A stretch of 64,000 bases of DNA from Anaerolineae bacterium (GCA_019637555.1 JAHBVK010000024.1:24108-88107), one strand, 5' to 3'; counted from the first letter of the stretch, positions 8,402 through 17,784 are shown. Numbers and translations: made by a program. Notes: generated from the letters alone by a model not told the origin.

Positions 8402-9631
8402 GTGCCACTAGCACTTAGCATCTTAGAACTGCTCGAACGACTCTTGTCGTTTTTTCTTGGCATTTGGATTGTGTTGATCGTGATCATCTCGGCAACACGC
8501 ACCTTTGTACTGCCACGCAGCGCGCGTGATCCCGTGACCCGCCGCGTCTTTGTTGCAGTACGGATGATCTTCGATCTATTCGTCAACCGCGCCACTTCTT
8601 ACGAACAGCGCGATCACCTGATGGCAATGTACGCGCCGATCTCGCTGCTGCTGTTGCCCGTCGTCTGGTTGTGGCTGGTCATGTTCGGCTATATGCTGAT
8701 GTTCTGGGCAACTGGAGTTGATTGGATCACCGCCTTTCACGTTAGTGGATCATCGCTGTTGACACTCGGCTTTGAGGCGGTGCATCGCAATTCGCATTTT
8801 GTCCTCGTATTCAGCGAGGCAATCATTGGGCTGACGCTGGTTGCCCTCTTGATCGCCTATTTGCCGACCATCTACTCAGCCTTCTCCAAACGCGAATCGC
8901 TGGTCTCGCTGCTGGAAGTTCGCGCCGGATCGCCACCTTCGGCTATCGAGATGTTCAAACGCTTCAAGCGCATCGGCAGGCTCGATGAAATGTCAGATAT
9001 CTGGCAGTCTTGGGAAAGCTGGTTCACTGAACTCGATGAGACGCATACCTCACTGGCGGTGCTTTCGTACTTCCGCTCACCCGTCGGAGATCGCTCTTGG
9101 ATCACCGCGGCAGGGGCGATTCTGGATGCGGCATCTCTATACCAATCGGCGCTGGAGATGCCACCTAACCCTAAAGCTGCGCTTTGTATCCGCGCGGGCT
9201 TTATCGCGCTGCGTCACATCGCCGATTTTTTCCAGATCCCTCATAACCCTGATCCCAAACCCGATGACATGATCAGTGTCACCCGCTATGAGTTCGATGA
9301 GGCGTTGAATGAATTACAGGCAGCGGGCATTCCTATCAAAGCAGACCGTGATCAGGCGTGGAAAGACTACTCCGGTTGGCGCGTGAACTACGATCAGGTA
9401 TTGTTAGGACTATGCGGTTTGCTAATGCCGCCTTACGCGCCGTGGTCCTCAGATCGTTCGATGCGTCGATCCATGAAGCCAACGCTGAAGAACATATTTA
9501 GCGCTCGAAGGCTCAAGCCGGAACGGATCGTGCAAAGCAGTCTCGAAGCACCGGGCGCGGCAACATTGACATCTGGGGCGCTTGCCTATAAGAGTGAGGT
9601 GATCGATGACCAGATCAATAACCGTCAATGA
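8402..9631 (+). CDS. Two-TM channel-like membrane protein with large cytosolic domain
   Basis: The protein is about 409 residues from the GTG at 8402. That start leads straight into the first hydrophobic segment and has GAGGG just upstream. The frame is open back to a TTG at 8330 and a GTG at 8378, so the start is uncertain. There are about three hydrophobic segments in the first 150 residues (LLSFFLGIWIVLIVIIS; ISLLLLPVVWLWLVMFGYML; EAIIGLTLVALLIAYL). Before the last stands SGSSLLTLGFEAV, which resembles the pore helix and filter of two-TM K+ channels (T-x-G-[YF]-G), but it reads TLGFE (residues 121-125). The 240-residue C-terminal part is soluble and unrecognised. It overlaps the macrodomain gene by 26 bp. 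Ion selectivity is not established. Confidence 0.72.
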   Translation: MPLALSILELLERLLSFFLGIWIVLIVIISATRTFVLPRSARDPVTRRVFVAVRMIFDLFVNRATSYEQRDHLMAMYAPISLLLLPVVWLWLVMFGYMLMFWATGVDWITAFHVSGSSLLTLGFEAVHRNSHFVLVFSEAIIGLTLVALLIAYLPTIYSAFSKRESLVSLLEVRAGSPPSAIEMFKRFKRIGRLDEMSDIWQSWESWFTELDETHTSLAVLSYFRSPVGDRSWITAAGAILDAASLYQSALEMPPNPKAALCIRAGFIALRHIADFFQIPHNPDPKPDDMISVTRYEFDEALNELQAAGIPIKADRDQAWKDYSGWRVNYDQVLLGLCGLLMPPYAPWSSDRSMRRSMKPTLKNIFSARRLKPERIVQSSLEAPGAATLTSGALAYKSEVIDDQINNRQ

Positions 9632-10145
9632 CGTGAGCATCGAACTACAGCAGGGCGATATTACCGATCTCGCCGTTGCTGCCATCGTCAATGCGGCGAA
9701 TAGTGCGCTCGTGCTCGGCAGCGGCGTAGCTGGTGCGATAGCGCACAAGGGTGGTCCGACGATTCAAGCAGAGTGCGACAAGATCGGCGGCTGTCCCGTT
9801 GGCAGCGCGGCGATCACAGGCGGCGGCAATTTGCCCGCAGCTTATGTGATCCACGCCGTCGGTCCGCGCATGGGCGAAGGTGACGAAGAACGTAAACTAG
9901 CTGGCGCGACTCGCTCCTCGCTGGATCTAGCGGCGCGGCACAACCTCAGCGAGATCGCCTTTCCTGCCATCTCCACAGGTGTCTTCGGCTATCCCCTGAC
10001 CGATTGCGCGCGAATCATACTGACCACTGCTATCAACTTCGCCACAGGATCATCTACCTCCGTTCGCCGCATCATCTTCTGCCTGTGGGATAATGCTGCC
10101 TACCGCATCTTTGATACAACCTTGAACGCCCTAACCTCCGCATAA
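9606..10145 (+). CDS. Macrodomain protein (ADP-ribose binding / deacylase type)
   Basis: This is a 179-residue single-domain macro protein, the usual length. It has the QGDITDLAVAAIVNAANSAL opening, the substrate loop GSGVAGAIAHKGG, and the second phosphate loop PAISTGVFGYPLTDCARI. Members bind ADP-ribose or O-acetyl-ADP-ribose and some remove ADP-ribose from proteins or nucleic acids. The catalytic setting NAAN is intact. The ATG at 9606 lies 26 bp inside the end of the channel-like gene, so the two are translated from one mRNA, which suggests a joint function. Confidence 0.93.
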   Translation: MTRSITVNDVSIELQQGDITDLAVAAIVNAANSALVLGSGVAGAIAHKGGPTIQAECDKIGGCPVGSAAITGGGNLPAAYVIHAVGPRMGEGDEERKLAGATRSSLDLAARHNLSEIAFPAISTGVFGYPLTDCARIILTTAINFATGSSTSVRRIIFCLWDNAAYRIFDTTLNALTSA

Positions 10146-10303
10146 CCCGCTACCATTTCCAATATCTGTAAATCGTAAACTCGATCCGCTATTACATTGA
10201 GTAGGTACTCCGGTGACGTGATCTACCCGATTCCCACTCTGTAAACGGAACGGGTGGCGCGTCAGCGTCGGGGTGAGGTAAACCCTCCTCAGGTCAAAAC
10301 ACG

Positions 10304-11470
10304 ATGACCAACCTAGATCGTCTCAAGACTATCCTTTCTACCGCCGATCCCGCTGATCAAGTGACCGTACAGATCGACGGTCAATCGCTGCGGCTCTCCG
10401 CCAGCGAACTCGGCAGTGGCTTAGGACTCAAACCGCCGCGCAAACTCAAGCGAGTCTTCGTTACGTCTGCAGCTCAACCTTCACTTCGTATCCGTTCGCA
10501 GCCACGCACCACTGCACCAATGGTCAATCGACTCTTCCCCGGCGAGATCGTCGATGTCGTCGATGCCCCGCTGGTCGAAGGCGATGGCTACAAATGGCTG
10601 CAATTAGCGGATGGTCGCGGCTGGATCGCGGCACAGTACACCGCCTCGCTAGAGAACAATTTCCCGCCCAGTACGTGGAAGTTGCCCTTCACTGCCGCGC
10701 ATCGTGGAGTACACGCCAGCGCCGGAGGCTGGTCGCCCGATGATCGGCAGATCGACTTGGTGCGCCGTAACCGCATCGAAGTGACCTTGATAGTTGCCTA
10801 CGAAGCTGGGCAAGCAGTCTCCGCAGTGTCGCGATTCCGTGATGCGGGAGTGCGCCATTTTGTCGTCCGCGCCTCGCTGCACAAGCCGCCCACTGCCAAC
10901 CCCGGCGAATTCGTCCAGCAGACCAAAGCGGTGTTGGGCGAATATGCGCAGGCATTATCCGGCTTGCCTCTACTGATCTGTGTGCATAACGAACCCAATC
11001 TTATCGCTGAAGGCTATTCTAGCGCGTGGCGTAATGGTGCTGAGTTCGCGGCATGGTTCAAGGCAGTCGCCGCCGCCTATCGCACGCTCTTTCCCGGCGC
11101 TAAGATCGGCTTTCCGGCGCTTTCCCCCGGCATCGCTGTCCCCGGCATCCGCGCCGATGAACTGACCTTCCAGCGCGAGTCGATCAGTGCTGTAGCTGAT
11201 GCTGATTGGGTTGGAGTGCACTACTACTGGGCACGCGCCGATGGCACCGACATCAACCCGCCGGCAGATCGCTGGCGGGCGTGGTTCGGCGGCAAACCCA
11301 TCGTGGCGACGGAAGTCGGTCCTACCGATCAGAATGTGGTGACGACGGCGGCAATGCGTTTGGCATTCCAGCGTTTTTCCGTGCTAGGTATCCCCGTGAT
11401 CGGCTTCATCCTCAATGGCGCGGGTGGCTGGGAGAACGCGGCGTGGGATGCTCACAATATCATCTGCTGA
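10304..11470 (+). CDS. SH3b-domain protein with clan-A glycoside-hydrolase-like domain
   Basis: The protein has 388 residues and no signal peptide. Residues 50-115 form a bacterial SH3 domain (LRIRSQPRTTAPMVNRLFPG, then KWLQLADGRGWIAAQYT). Residues 130-388 resemble a (beta/alpha)8 clan-A glycosidase: the probable acid/base Glu230 lies in CVHNEPNL and the probable nucleophile Glu337 in IVATEVGP, with HYYWA between them. The substrate is unknown; cell-wall or storage polysaccharide is possible given the SH3b domain, which often binds peptidoglycan. A related, larger protein is at 35497-37698. The lack of an export signal is odd for a wall enzyme. Confidence 0.75.
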   Translation: MTNLDRLKTILSTADPADQVTVQIDGQSLRLSASELGSGLGLKPPRKLKRVFVTSAAQPSLRIRSQPRTTAPMVNRLFPGEIVDVVDAPLVEGDGYKWLQLADGRGWIAAQYTASLENNFPPSTWKLPFTAAHRGVHASAGGWSPDDRQIDLVRRNRIEVTLIVAYEAGQAVSAVSRFRDAGVRHFVVRASLHKPPTANPGEFVQQTKAVLGEYAQALSGLPLLICVHNEPNLIAEGYSSAWRNGAEFAAWFKAVAAAYRTLFPGAKIGFPALSPGIAVPGIRADELTFQRESISAVADADWVGVHYYWARADGTDINPPADRWRAWFGGKPIVATEVGPTDQNVVTTAAMRLAFQRFSVLGIPVIGFILNGAGGWENAAWDAHNIIC

Positions 11471-11590
11471 TGCCTGTGCGTAATCAAAACTGACATTAGA
11501 CGTAGCTATGTAGCGTAGGGAGTATGGCGCTCTTGTGCTAAACTAAATTCACCTTTTGACAAATTGATAAATTGAAGTGAGCTGGCTTGG

Positions 11591-12505
11591 ATGGCAACTG
11601 AATCGCAAACACAGACATTCATCGAGTGTGAGAACCTCGTCAAAATCTACAAGGTCGCTGATCTGGAAGTGGTCGCTCTGCAAGGCTTGGATCTCAAGAT
11701 CGATGCCGGAGAGATGATGGCGCTGGTCGGACCTTCCGGCTCCGGCAAGTCCACTCTGATGAACATTCTCGGCGGACTGGATACCCCCACCGCCGGACAG
11801 GTTCACGTCGGCGAATACAACCTGCTAGAGATGAATCGCAGTGAACAGGTCAAGTATCGTCGTAACGAAGTCGGCTTCGTCTGGCAGCAAACCGCCCGTA
11901 ACTTGCTTCCCTATTTGACAGCACAAGAGAACGTCGAACTGCCGATGGCGCTGAACGGGATTTCCTCACGGGAGCGAGCCGCCCGCGCTAAAGAACTGCT
12001 GGTCTTGGTCGGCTTGGGTCATCGCCTCGATCACCGCCCTGATCGGCTCTCCGGTGGTGAGCAGCAGCGTGTCGCCATTGCGGTAGGCATGGCGAACCGT
12101 CCGAGTCTATTGCTTGCTGATGAACCGACGGGTGAAGTCGATAGTGAAGCCGCCGAACAGATCTTCAAGGCACTGCACGATTTCCGCGATCAGTTCAACG
12201 TTACCATCATCATCGTCACGCACGATATCAACGTCTCTACGCGCGTAGATCGCGTGGTCGGCATGCGCGACGGACGCACCAGCATCGAGATTTTGCGCCG
12301 CCGCGATACAGCTGGTCAGACCGTCAGCGAGGACGAATTCGTGATTCTTGATCGTGCTGGGCGTTTGCAGCTACCGCAAGCATTCATCGACAAGCTCGAT
12401 CTGGAGGAGCGCGCTCGCGTGCGCTTGCTCGAAGATCACATCGGCGTGTGGCCCGACGCTCAAGCGAACGCCAACGGTGATGATCCGTACTCTGGTCGCT
12501 ACTAA
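11591..12505 (+). CDS. MacB/LolD-type ABC ATPase with AbrB-like C-terminal extension
   Basis: The protein has 304 residues. The ABC core has Walker [10 protein letters not shown] (47-55), Q-loop [12 protein letters not shown], signature [20 protein letters not shown] (about 154-173) and Walker [13 protein letters not shown]. The sequence class is that of ATPases driving FtsX-like permeases (MacB, LolD, FtsE). The usual length is about 230; here residues 248-297 are extra and read [17 protein letters not shown], then [18 protein letters not shown], the layout of a SpoVT/AbrB swapped-hairpin domain. No FtsX-like permease is in the window; a membrane glycosyltransferase-like gene follows after 25 bp. 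What this ATPase energises is unclear. Confidence 0.9.
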   Translation: MATESQTQTFIECENLVKIYKVADLEVVALQGLDLKIDAGEMMALVGPSGSGKSTLMNILGGLDTPTAGQVHVGEYNLLEMNRSEQVKYRRNEVGFVWQQTARNLLPYLTAQENVELPMALNGISSRERAARAKELLVLVGLGHRLDHRPDRLSGGEQQRVAIAVGMANRPSLLLADEPTGEVDSEAAEQIFKALHDFRDQFNVTIIIVTHDINVSTRVDRVVGMRDGRTSIEILRRRDTAGQTVSEDEFVILDRAGRLQLPQAFIDKLDLEERARVRLLEDHIGVWPDAQANANGDDPYSGRY

Positions 12506-12530
12506 CCTAAACGCCTAGAAGCCAATAGTA

Positions 12531-13673
12531 ATGAGTCAAGCCAATCAATCTGCTCATCACTCATCACTCATTACTCATTATTCTCTTGCTTTTCGCATCG
12601 GCGTCGTCACGGCGCTCTTGCTGACTATTTTCAGCATCGCCGTTTATCTTCGCTTCGATGGCGACATCCTCGTTTTCGTCAACATCGGGGAGCGCTTCAA
12701 TTTAGGCATACCCGACGGACGCGCTGGTGGTGAAGGGCAGTTCCCCTATTACATCGCTACCGAAGGCGCATCCGTGAGCGCGATCAGCAAAATGGATCCG
12801 CCCGCTGCTTACCGCTATCAGCGCATCCTCTATCCTGCGCTGGTGGCTGCACTGTCCTTCGGTCAGACCGCGCTCGTTCCCTACGTTATGTTGCTGATAA
12901 ACATCGCGGCAACCAGCATCTTCACCGCGCTCACCGCCTATCTACTAGCATGGCGAACGCGGGTAATTCCGTGGCTGGCGCTGCTAGTCGCCGTCTGGAT
13001 GGGATCGCTGATCTGTGTGCGCTACAACACCACCGAACCATTGGCATTGGCGTTGAGCATGGCGGCGCTTGTGTTCTATCTGCGCGATCATCTGGCAATC
13101 GCTGCTGTGTTGGCAGCTTGTGCAGCACTGACCAAAGACATCGGACTCGTACCCATCGCTGGCATGGTGCTGCACGCCCTGTGGACTCGGCGTTGGCGGC
13201 GCGCCGCGATCCTCGCGCTGGCGGCTGGCGTTCCCTATATGGGTTGGTCACTGCTGCTCCGCCTCTGGCTGCAAACAGGGATCGACGCCACGCAAGCACA
13301 CCGCCAACTCAGCCTGATTCCTTTTGCGGGCTTGCTGCGCTCTTATAGTCCGGTCTTTCTGGTGCTCGGCATCCTGTGGGCGATCCTGCCCGCTGCGCTC
13401 TTGGGGATTATCGCACTGCGACAGTGCTGGCGCAGTCGCTTTCAGCGCGATCTGCCTATCGAATTATTCCTGCTGCTTAGCGCCGCCGCCTTTGTCATCC
13501 TCGTCCCCGGCGGCACCTTCGAGGATTTGCCCAGCACCTTGCGCTATAGCCAACCGTTCGTGATCGCTGCGCTGTTGTACGTTAGCTACCGCAATCCGCG
13601 CCGCGCCTTGTGGCTGCTTATCCTCTGGCTGCCGACGACTGCTCTCGCCCTAGCAATCAGTTTCATTCGATGA
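12531..13673 (+). CDS. Polytopic membrane protein, probable GT-C-type glycosyltransferase
   Basis: The 380-residue protein has about nine hydrophobic segments. After the first (FRIGVVTALLLTIFSIAVYL) comes an extracytoplasmic loop with DGRAGGEGQFPYYIA and AAYRYQRILYPALVAA, the D-G-x-x-YY and YRYQRILYP layout of uncharacterised GT-C-like proteins. TKDIGLVPIAGMVLHALW is also typical. The N-terminal 20 residues are encoded by a TCATCACTCATTACTCATT-type simple repeat, so the true start may lie slightly downstream. The stop overlaps the next start (ATGA). It probably transfers a sugar from a polyprenyl-phosphate donor; donor and acceptor are unknown. Confidence 0.7.
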   Translation: MSQANQSAHHSSLITHYSLAFRIGVVTALLLTIFSIAVYLRFDGDILVFVNIGERFNLGIPDGRAGGEGQFPYYIATEGASVSAISKMDPPAAYRYQRILYPALVAALSFGQTALVPYVMLLINIAATSIFTALTAYLLAWRTRVIPWLALLVAVWMGSLICVRYNTTEPLALALSMAALVFYLRDHLAIAAVLAACAALTKDIGLVPIAGMVLHALWTRRWRRAAILALAAGVPYMGWSLLLRLWLQTGIDATQAHRQLSLIPFAGLLRSYSPVFLVLGILWAILPAALLGIIALRQCWRSRFQRDLPIELFLLLSAAAFVILVPGGTFEDLPSTLRYSQPFVIAALLYVSYRNPRRALWLLILWLPTTALALAISFIR

Positions 13674-15225
13674 GTAACGCGATGCCGATTTCCCGCCGCT
13701 GGTTGTGGATCATGGTTGTCTGCTTGTTCGTCTATTGGCTGCTGCGCTTACCTGCGTTGCTGGCGCTGCCTGTTCATACCGATGAAGGTGGTTATGTGGT
13801 CTGGTCGCAGTGGGTTTGGGGTGAACGTCCGTTGCAGGCGGTGGAGGGTGGTAAGGCGCTGATGGTTTTTCTCGCGGCATTGGCGAACCCCTTCAATCAG
13901 GGATTGTTTGTCGGGCGCTACATGACGTTGCTGCTTGGCGCACTAGGCATCGCCTCGGCTTACGCCGTTGCCCGCAAAGTCCATTCGCCGCAAGCGGGTG
14001 TGATCTGTGCCCTGCTCTGGTTGGGCATACGCCGGGCCTGATCTTCTTCGAGCGCATGAATTTGCAGGAAGCACCGCTTGCCAGTCTCTCCGTGCTGGCG
14101 CTGTGGCTAACGCCCAGATCGGCGGAATCACGTCGCTGGCAGCGTGCGGTCTGGGCTGGTATCGGTATGTTTCTCTGTGTCGCCACCAAGTCGACAGGGT
14201 TGATCTTTCTGGCGCTTCCGGTGCTGGTACTGCTATTTCCACCGCGTCGCCCATCCCTCTCCTTTACCCGCCGCGTCCGCCCAACCATTATCGCCTACGT
14301 CGTATTTGCGCTGCTGATGGTTGTGCCCGTCGTCTATTTGATTAGCGTTGGCGCTGACCCGTTGTACATGGGAGCGAAGATGCCTGCTTCCGCAGGTACA
14401 CTGTCGAATACCTCTCTGCTGATTAACCGCGTTAGCACCAATCTACTGATCTTGATTCAAGCCGAATACGTCTACCTCACGCCGCTGCTGCTGATCTTGC
14501 TGTTAGTCGGCACACTGCTGCTGATCCGCCACAACGCCAGCCTCACGCTTCTGCTTATGTCCCTTATAAGTGTTACCTTCCTTTCCGTGGCAGTGCTGGC
14601 AGGCAAGTTATGGCTGCGCTACATTGCCATTGCCGCGCCGTATTTACTCTTGTTGGCGGCGTGCGGGATCGCTACTTTGACACTCTCCCGTCACTCCTCG
14701 TTCTGGCGTTCTCTGGCATGGATCGCTGCACTTGCGTATCTGCTTCTGATTGGCGTTCCCTATGCGCGAACCGCCCACACCGTTCCCGCTGATCTGCCCA
14801 TGCCGACGACGGATCGCTTTGAGTATGTCACGTGGATCGCTTCCGGTTACGGCATAAGGGACGCAGTGGAATATCTACAAGCGCAGCCGGAAACCCTAGT
14901 CCCCGCCCAAACGATCTACACCACGGCGGCGAACTGCTTCGGCGCGAAGGCGTTATTCTCCGATACGCGCTACGAGGCACCCTGTGCGATGGCGGTGAAC
15001 TGGTGGGACGATGCCAACGTGGAATACGTCGCCAGCATTCACGACTTCGCGGCGAAGAACGGTTACGTGTTGATCATCGCAGACGCGTCCGCGCCGATCA
15101 TTGCGCCGGATCGCCTGCCGCAGCCGTTACAGGTGATCAAAACCTTCCCGCGCCCTGACGGTCAGTACAATGTTGTGCTCTACTGTGCGGGCGCGGCGAC
15201 GCCAGATCGTTGCCCTTCGTCGTAG
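13670..15225 (+). pseudogene. GT39-like membrane glycosyltransferase, interrupted by a frameshift
   Basis: Two frames encode one protein. The first runs from the ATG at 13670 (overlapping the previous stop) to a TGA at 14039-14041. The second is open from before 14056 to 15225 and continues the sequence. Part one has the N-terminal GT-C catalytic loop HTDEGGYVVWSQWVWGE and VGRYMTLLLGALGIASAYAV. Part two resumes with TPGLIFFERMNLQEAPLASL, the standard next block of this family, then membrane segments and a soluble C-terminal end. Loss of one base around 14022-14030 explains it. Restored, it would be about 518 residues. I cannot distinguish a true mutation from a sequencing or assembly error. 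Confidence 0.8.
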
Positions 15226-15302
15226 TTACTGCTATCCTCTACTCTCGATTTGCGCAATTGCTGTATTGTTGAAATGTGAAATAAGAGATCAAGCAACCAG
15301 AC

Positions 15303-16049
15303 ATGAGCCAGAACGGTAAATCACAACCTCACGAGCGCCAGACTGCCCCCGTCATCCAAGTGAACAACCTGACACGAACCTACCAGCTAGCGGGCGAGGA
15401 TGTACACGCGCTTACAAACATCTCGTTGAACATCTTCCCGCACCAGATGACCGCTATCGTTGGGCGTTCCGGCAGCGGTAAGACCACGCTCCTTAACCTG
15501 CTCGCTGGACTCGATGATCCCACCAGCGGCGATGTGCATATGTTAGGCGATAACCTCAAAGCGCTGGACGAATCCGCACGCTTGGCGCTGCGGCGGGATA
15601 AGCTCGGCTTTGTGTTTCAGAGTTTCGGCTTATTGCCCTTGCTTACGGCGGCGGAGAATGTCGGTGTGCCGCTGCGCATGCGTAACCTTAGCCGCAAAGA
15701 GCGCGATGATCGCGTCCGCGAGTCGTTGGAATGGGTCGGACTCACCCGCCGCGCCAATCACCGCCCCTACGAACTCAGTGGTGGCGAGCAGCAGCGTGTA
15801 GCAGTCGCCCGTGCTCTTGCTGCCCATCCTGAGATCATCCTCGCAGACGAACCGACGGGTCAGCTAGACAGCCAGACCGGACGCAAGCTGCTAGATCTGA
15901 TGCGCCGTCTGGTTGAGGAACGTGGTATCACCATCATCATCGTCAGCCACGATCCGCAGGTGATGACTGAAGCTGATGTCGTTCACGAATTGCGTGACGG
16001 TCGTCTGCTGGAAACACGGATCAAAAATCAGACGGTGGCAGCGCACTAA
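15303..16049 (+). CDS. MacB/LolD-type ABC transporter ATP-binding protein
   Basis: This is a 248-residue ATPase with all core motifs: Walker [10 protein letters not shown] (54-62), Q-loop [12 protein letters not shown], signature [20 protein letters not shown], Walker [17 protein letters not shown] and H-loop VSHD. It has the normal length for the family and lacks the AbrB-like tail of the ATPase at 11591. The two ATPases flank two membrane glycosyltransferase-like genes, and again no FtsX/MacB-type permease is present. The permease may lie elsewhere. It is convergent with murG, 43 bp away. Confidence 0.92.
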   Translation: MSQNGKSQPHERQTAPVIQVNNLTRTYQLAGEDVHALTNISLNIFPHQMTAIVGRSGSGKTTLLNLLAGLDDPTSGDVHMLGDNLKALDESARLALRRDKLGFVFQSFGLLPLLTAAENVGVPLRMRNLSRKERDDRVRESLEWVGLTRRANHRPYELSGGEQQRVAVARALAAHPEIILADEPTGQLDSQTGRKLLDLMRRLVEERGITIIIVSHDPQVMTEADVVHELRDGRLLETRIKNQTVAAH

Positions 16050-16092
16050 CCGTATTCCAACCAAAACGAAACGAAATTGCCTGTTTTGCCTG

Positions 16093-17238
16093 TTAGCTGC
16101 CTGCATTTTCTGGTAGCTTGGCACTGCTGTTGATGATCCCTGCTAGCTTCAACACCTCGGCGGCGATCTGTCTTGCCGCGTCCGGTTTGCGCAGTGCGAA
16201 CGATGCTGCCCGCATCCGATTCAGTCGCGCTTCATCATTCAGCAGTTCACGGATGATGGGCAGCAGTTCCGTTTTCATCTGCTCATCCGTTAGCACAAGC
16301 GCTGCCCCTCGTGAAGTAAGCCACTCGGCGTTAGTACGCTGATAGCGCCACGCAAAGGTCAGCGGCGCGAGGATCGCGGGTAAGCCAAAGTAAGGGTATT
16401 CGCCTAGAATACTTGCACCGGCTCTGCTTACCACTAAGTCAGCCGCTGCTTGTGCCGCGCCCATATCCTCATACAAATAGCTGAACAGGTGGTAGCGTCG
16501 CTTGAGATCGGCGGGCAGCTCTTCACGGCGGTTTTCTACAGTCTCCGCATCCAGATCGCCGCTGACATGGATGACCTGCAAGCCATCATCCAGCAGTTCC
16601 GGCAAGATCGCGCCCACCGCCTCATTGATGCTGCGCGATCCGCGGCTGCCACCCGTGATCAGCAGTGTCGGGCGATCCCGATCCAGCCCGAAGTGGCGGA
16701 TGCCCTCGTTGCGGGTGGCTTCCAACAGATCTTGCCGCAGCGGGTAGCCGATCTCTTTTACTTTCCTGGCATCGCGGAAGTATTGTGCCGAATCTCCTGT
16801 TGCGGTCAGAATCAACTTCGCCAGCCGACTGATCACGCGGATGGTCAACGCAGGTTCGATGTCCGGCAGGAAGATCACGATAGGGACGCGCAGCAGCCAG
16901 CAAGCCGCAGCCACTGGCAGTGTGGCAAATCCACCAGTCATGAACAGCGCAGAAGGGCGTAAACGCAGCAGCAGTAACAGCGATTGCAGGAAGCCCAACG
17001 TGATCTTGATCAGGCTTTTGATCAGGCGCACAATACCTACACTGTGGACAGGTCCCGAATACACCGACTGATAGCTATCGACCAGTGCACGCGGCACGAG
17101 AGTCTCTTCCATACCGCCGATGCTGCCAACGTAATGCAGCTTGGTTGTTGGTGCGATCTCGCGCAATGCTTCAACCACTGCCAGCGCGGGATAAATGCCG
17201 CCCCCTGTGCCACCCGCGGAGATTAAGATGTCGCTCAC
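16093..17238 (-). CDS. murG: UDP-GlcNAc:lipid I GlcNAc transferase
   Basis: MurG adds GlcNAc from UDP-GlcNAc to lipid I at the inner face of the membrane, giving lipid II for peptidoglycan. The 381-residue length fits. The GT-B fold is visible: N-terminal glycine loop ISAGGTGGGIYPALAVVEAL (6-25), membrane-facing LRLRPSALFMTGGFATLPVA, and second-domain loop LLITGGSRGSRSINEAV with ADLVVSRAGASILGEYPYFG for the nucleotide sugar. The family motif GGTGGH has Gly instead of His. No other mur gene adjoins it; murC is 16 kb away, so the dcw cluster is scattered. Confidence is high for the fold and good for the function. Confidence 0.9.
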   Translation of the reverse strand: MSDILISAGGTGGGIYPALAVVEALREIAPTTKLHYVGSIGGMEETLVPRALVDSYQSVYSGPVHSVGIVRLIKSLIKITLGFLQSLLLLLRLRPSALFMTGGFATLPVAAACWLLRVPIVIFLPDIEPALTIRVISRLAKLILTATGDSAQYFRDARKVKEIGYPLRQDLLEATRNEGIRHFGLDRDRPTLLITGGSRGSRSINEAVGAILPELLDDGLQVIHVSGDLDAETVENRREELPADLKRRYHLFSYLYEDMGAAQAAADLVVSRAGASILGEYPYFGLPAILAPLTFAWRYQRTNAEWLTSRGAALVLTDEQMKTELLPIIRELLNDEARLNRMRAASFALRKPDAARQIAAEVLKLAGIINSSAKLPENAGS

Positions 17239-17292
17239 TCGCTCAAGCCCTCCGTTACTGGTCAGCTGCCAATCGTGCGTTCTTAATAATTT

Positions 17293-17320
17293 AGTATAGT
17301 CGTGAAATGAGTTCTCATTT
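17293..17320 (-). promoter_or_regulatory. Possible murG promoter region with palindrome
   Basis: On the minus strand TATACT (17298-17293) is a good -10 about 55 bp before the murG start. Upstream at 17305-17320 lies AAATGAGTTCTCATTT, two 7-bp arms around 2 nt. A repressor there would cover the core promoter. No good -35 is found at 17 bp; TTTACA occurs 21 bp away. Confidence 0.35.
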
Positions 17321-17376
17321 GTAAAATTAGAAGGACGAACCTGATGGATCGCCCCTCTAATCTATTATCCTACTTA

Positions 17377-17784
17377 CTAGTTGGTATTCACCCGCTGCGG
17401 TTCAATCAAATAGGTTACTCGCTGCTCTTTGCCACGCTTATGCGGATTTCGCGCGTAGTAGTCCGGCTGATTGCGATACTTGGCGCTGAGGGCGTTGATG
17501 TGCTCCAGCGCGCCTTCCTCCGTCTCCTTGACGACCACGCCGCGAATCTCCATCCAACGGTACGGATCGTCGGGATCAATCGCCAGCACCGCCACCTTCG
17601 CACCCGGCTTCATGTTGCGATCTTTCTGCCGTCCGCGAGCTGTGTTGATGCGTACATACGTGCCGTCGTAATCGACCCAAACGGGCGTCGCCTGTGGACC
17701 ACCATTCGGCATTACCGTGACTAGCGTCACCACCACCGGACGTTCCAACAAATCTTTGAATTCAGCAGGAATCTGCACTGTCAC
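17377..17784 (-). CDS. PPOX-class split-barrel flavoprotein (F420/FMN dependent)
   Basis: This is a 135-residue split beta-barrel protein of the pyridoxamine-phosphate-oxidase superfamily. I prefer the GTG at 17784, as GGAGAA stands 6 nt before it; the frame is open to 17808. Recognisable blocks are VVVTLVTVMPNGGPQATPVW (strands 1-2), the cofactor region YVRINTARGRQKDRNMKPG, VAVLAIDPDDPYRWMEIRGV, and a conserved end HINALSAKYRNQPDYYAR. This is the pattern of the PPOX-class F420-dependent enzymes, although FMN or haem binding is possible. It lies 39 bp after the MDR gene on the same strand, perhaps as a redox pair. Confidence 0.87.
   Translation of the reverse strand: MTVQIPAEFKDLLERPVVVTLVTVMPNGGPQATPVWVDYDGTYVRINTARGRQKDRNMKPGAKVAVLAIDPDDPYRWMEIRGVVVKETEEGALEHINALSAKYRNQPDYYARNPHKRGKEQRVTYLIEPQRVNTN

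Noticed and set aside
12545..12585. TCATCACTCATTACTC repeats as a regulatory tandem array
   Set aside because: They are short and irregular, and similar simple runs occur near 4700-4780; low-complexity filler is the simplest reading.
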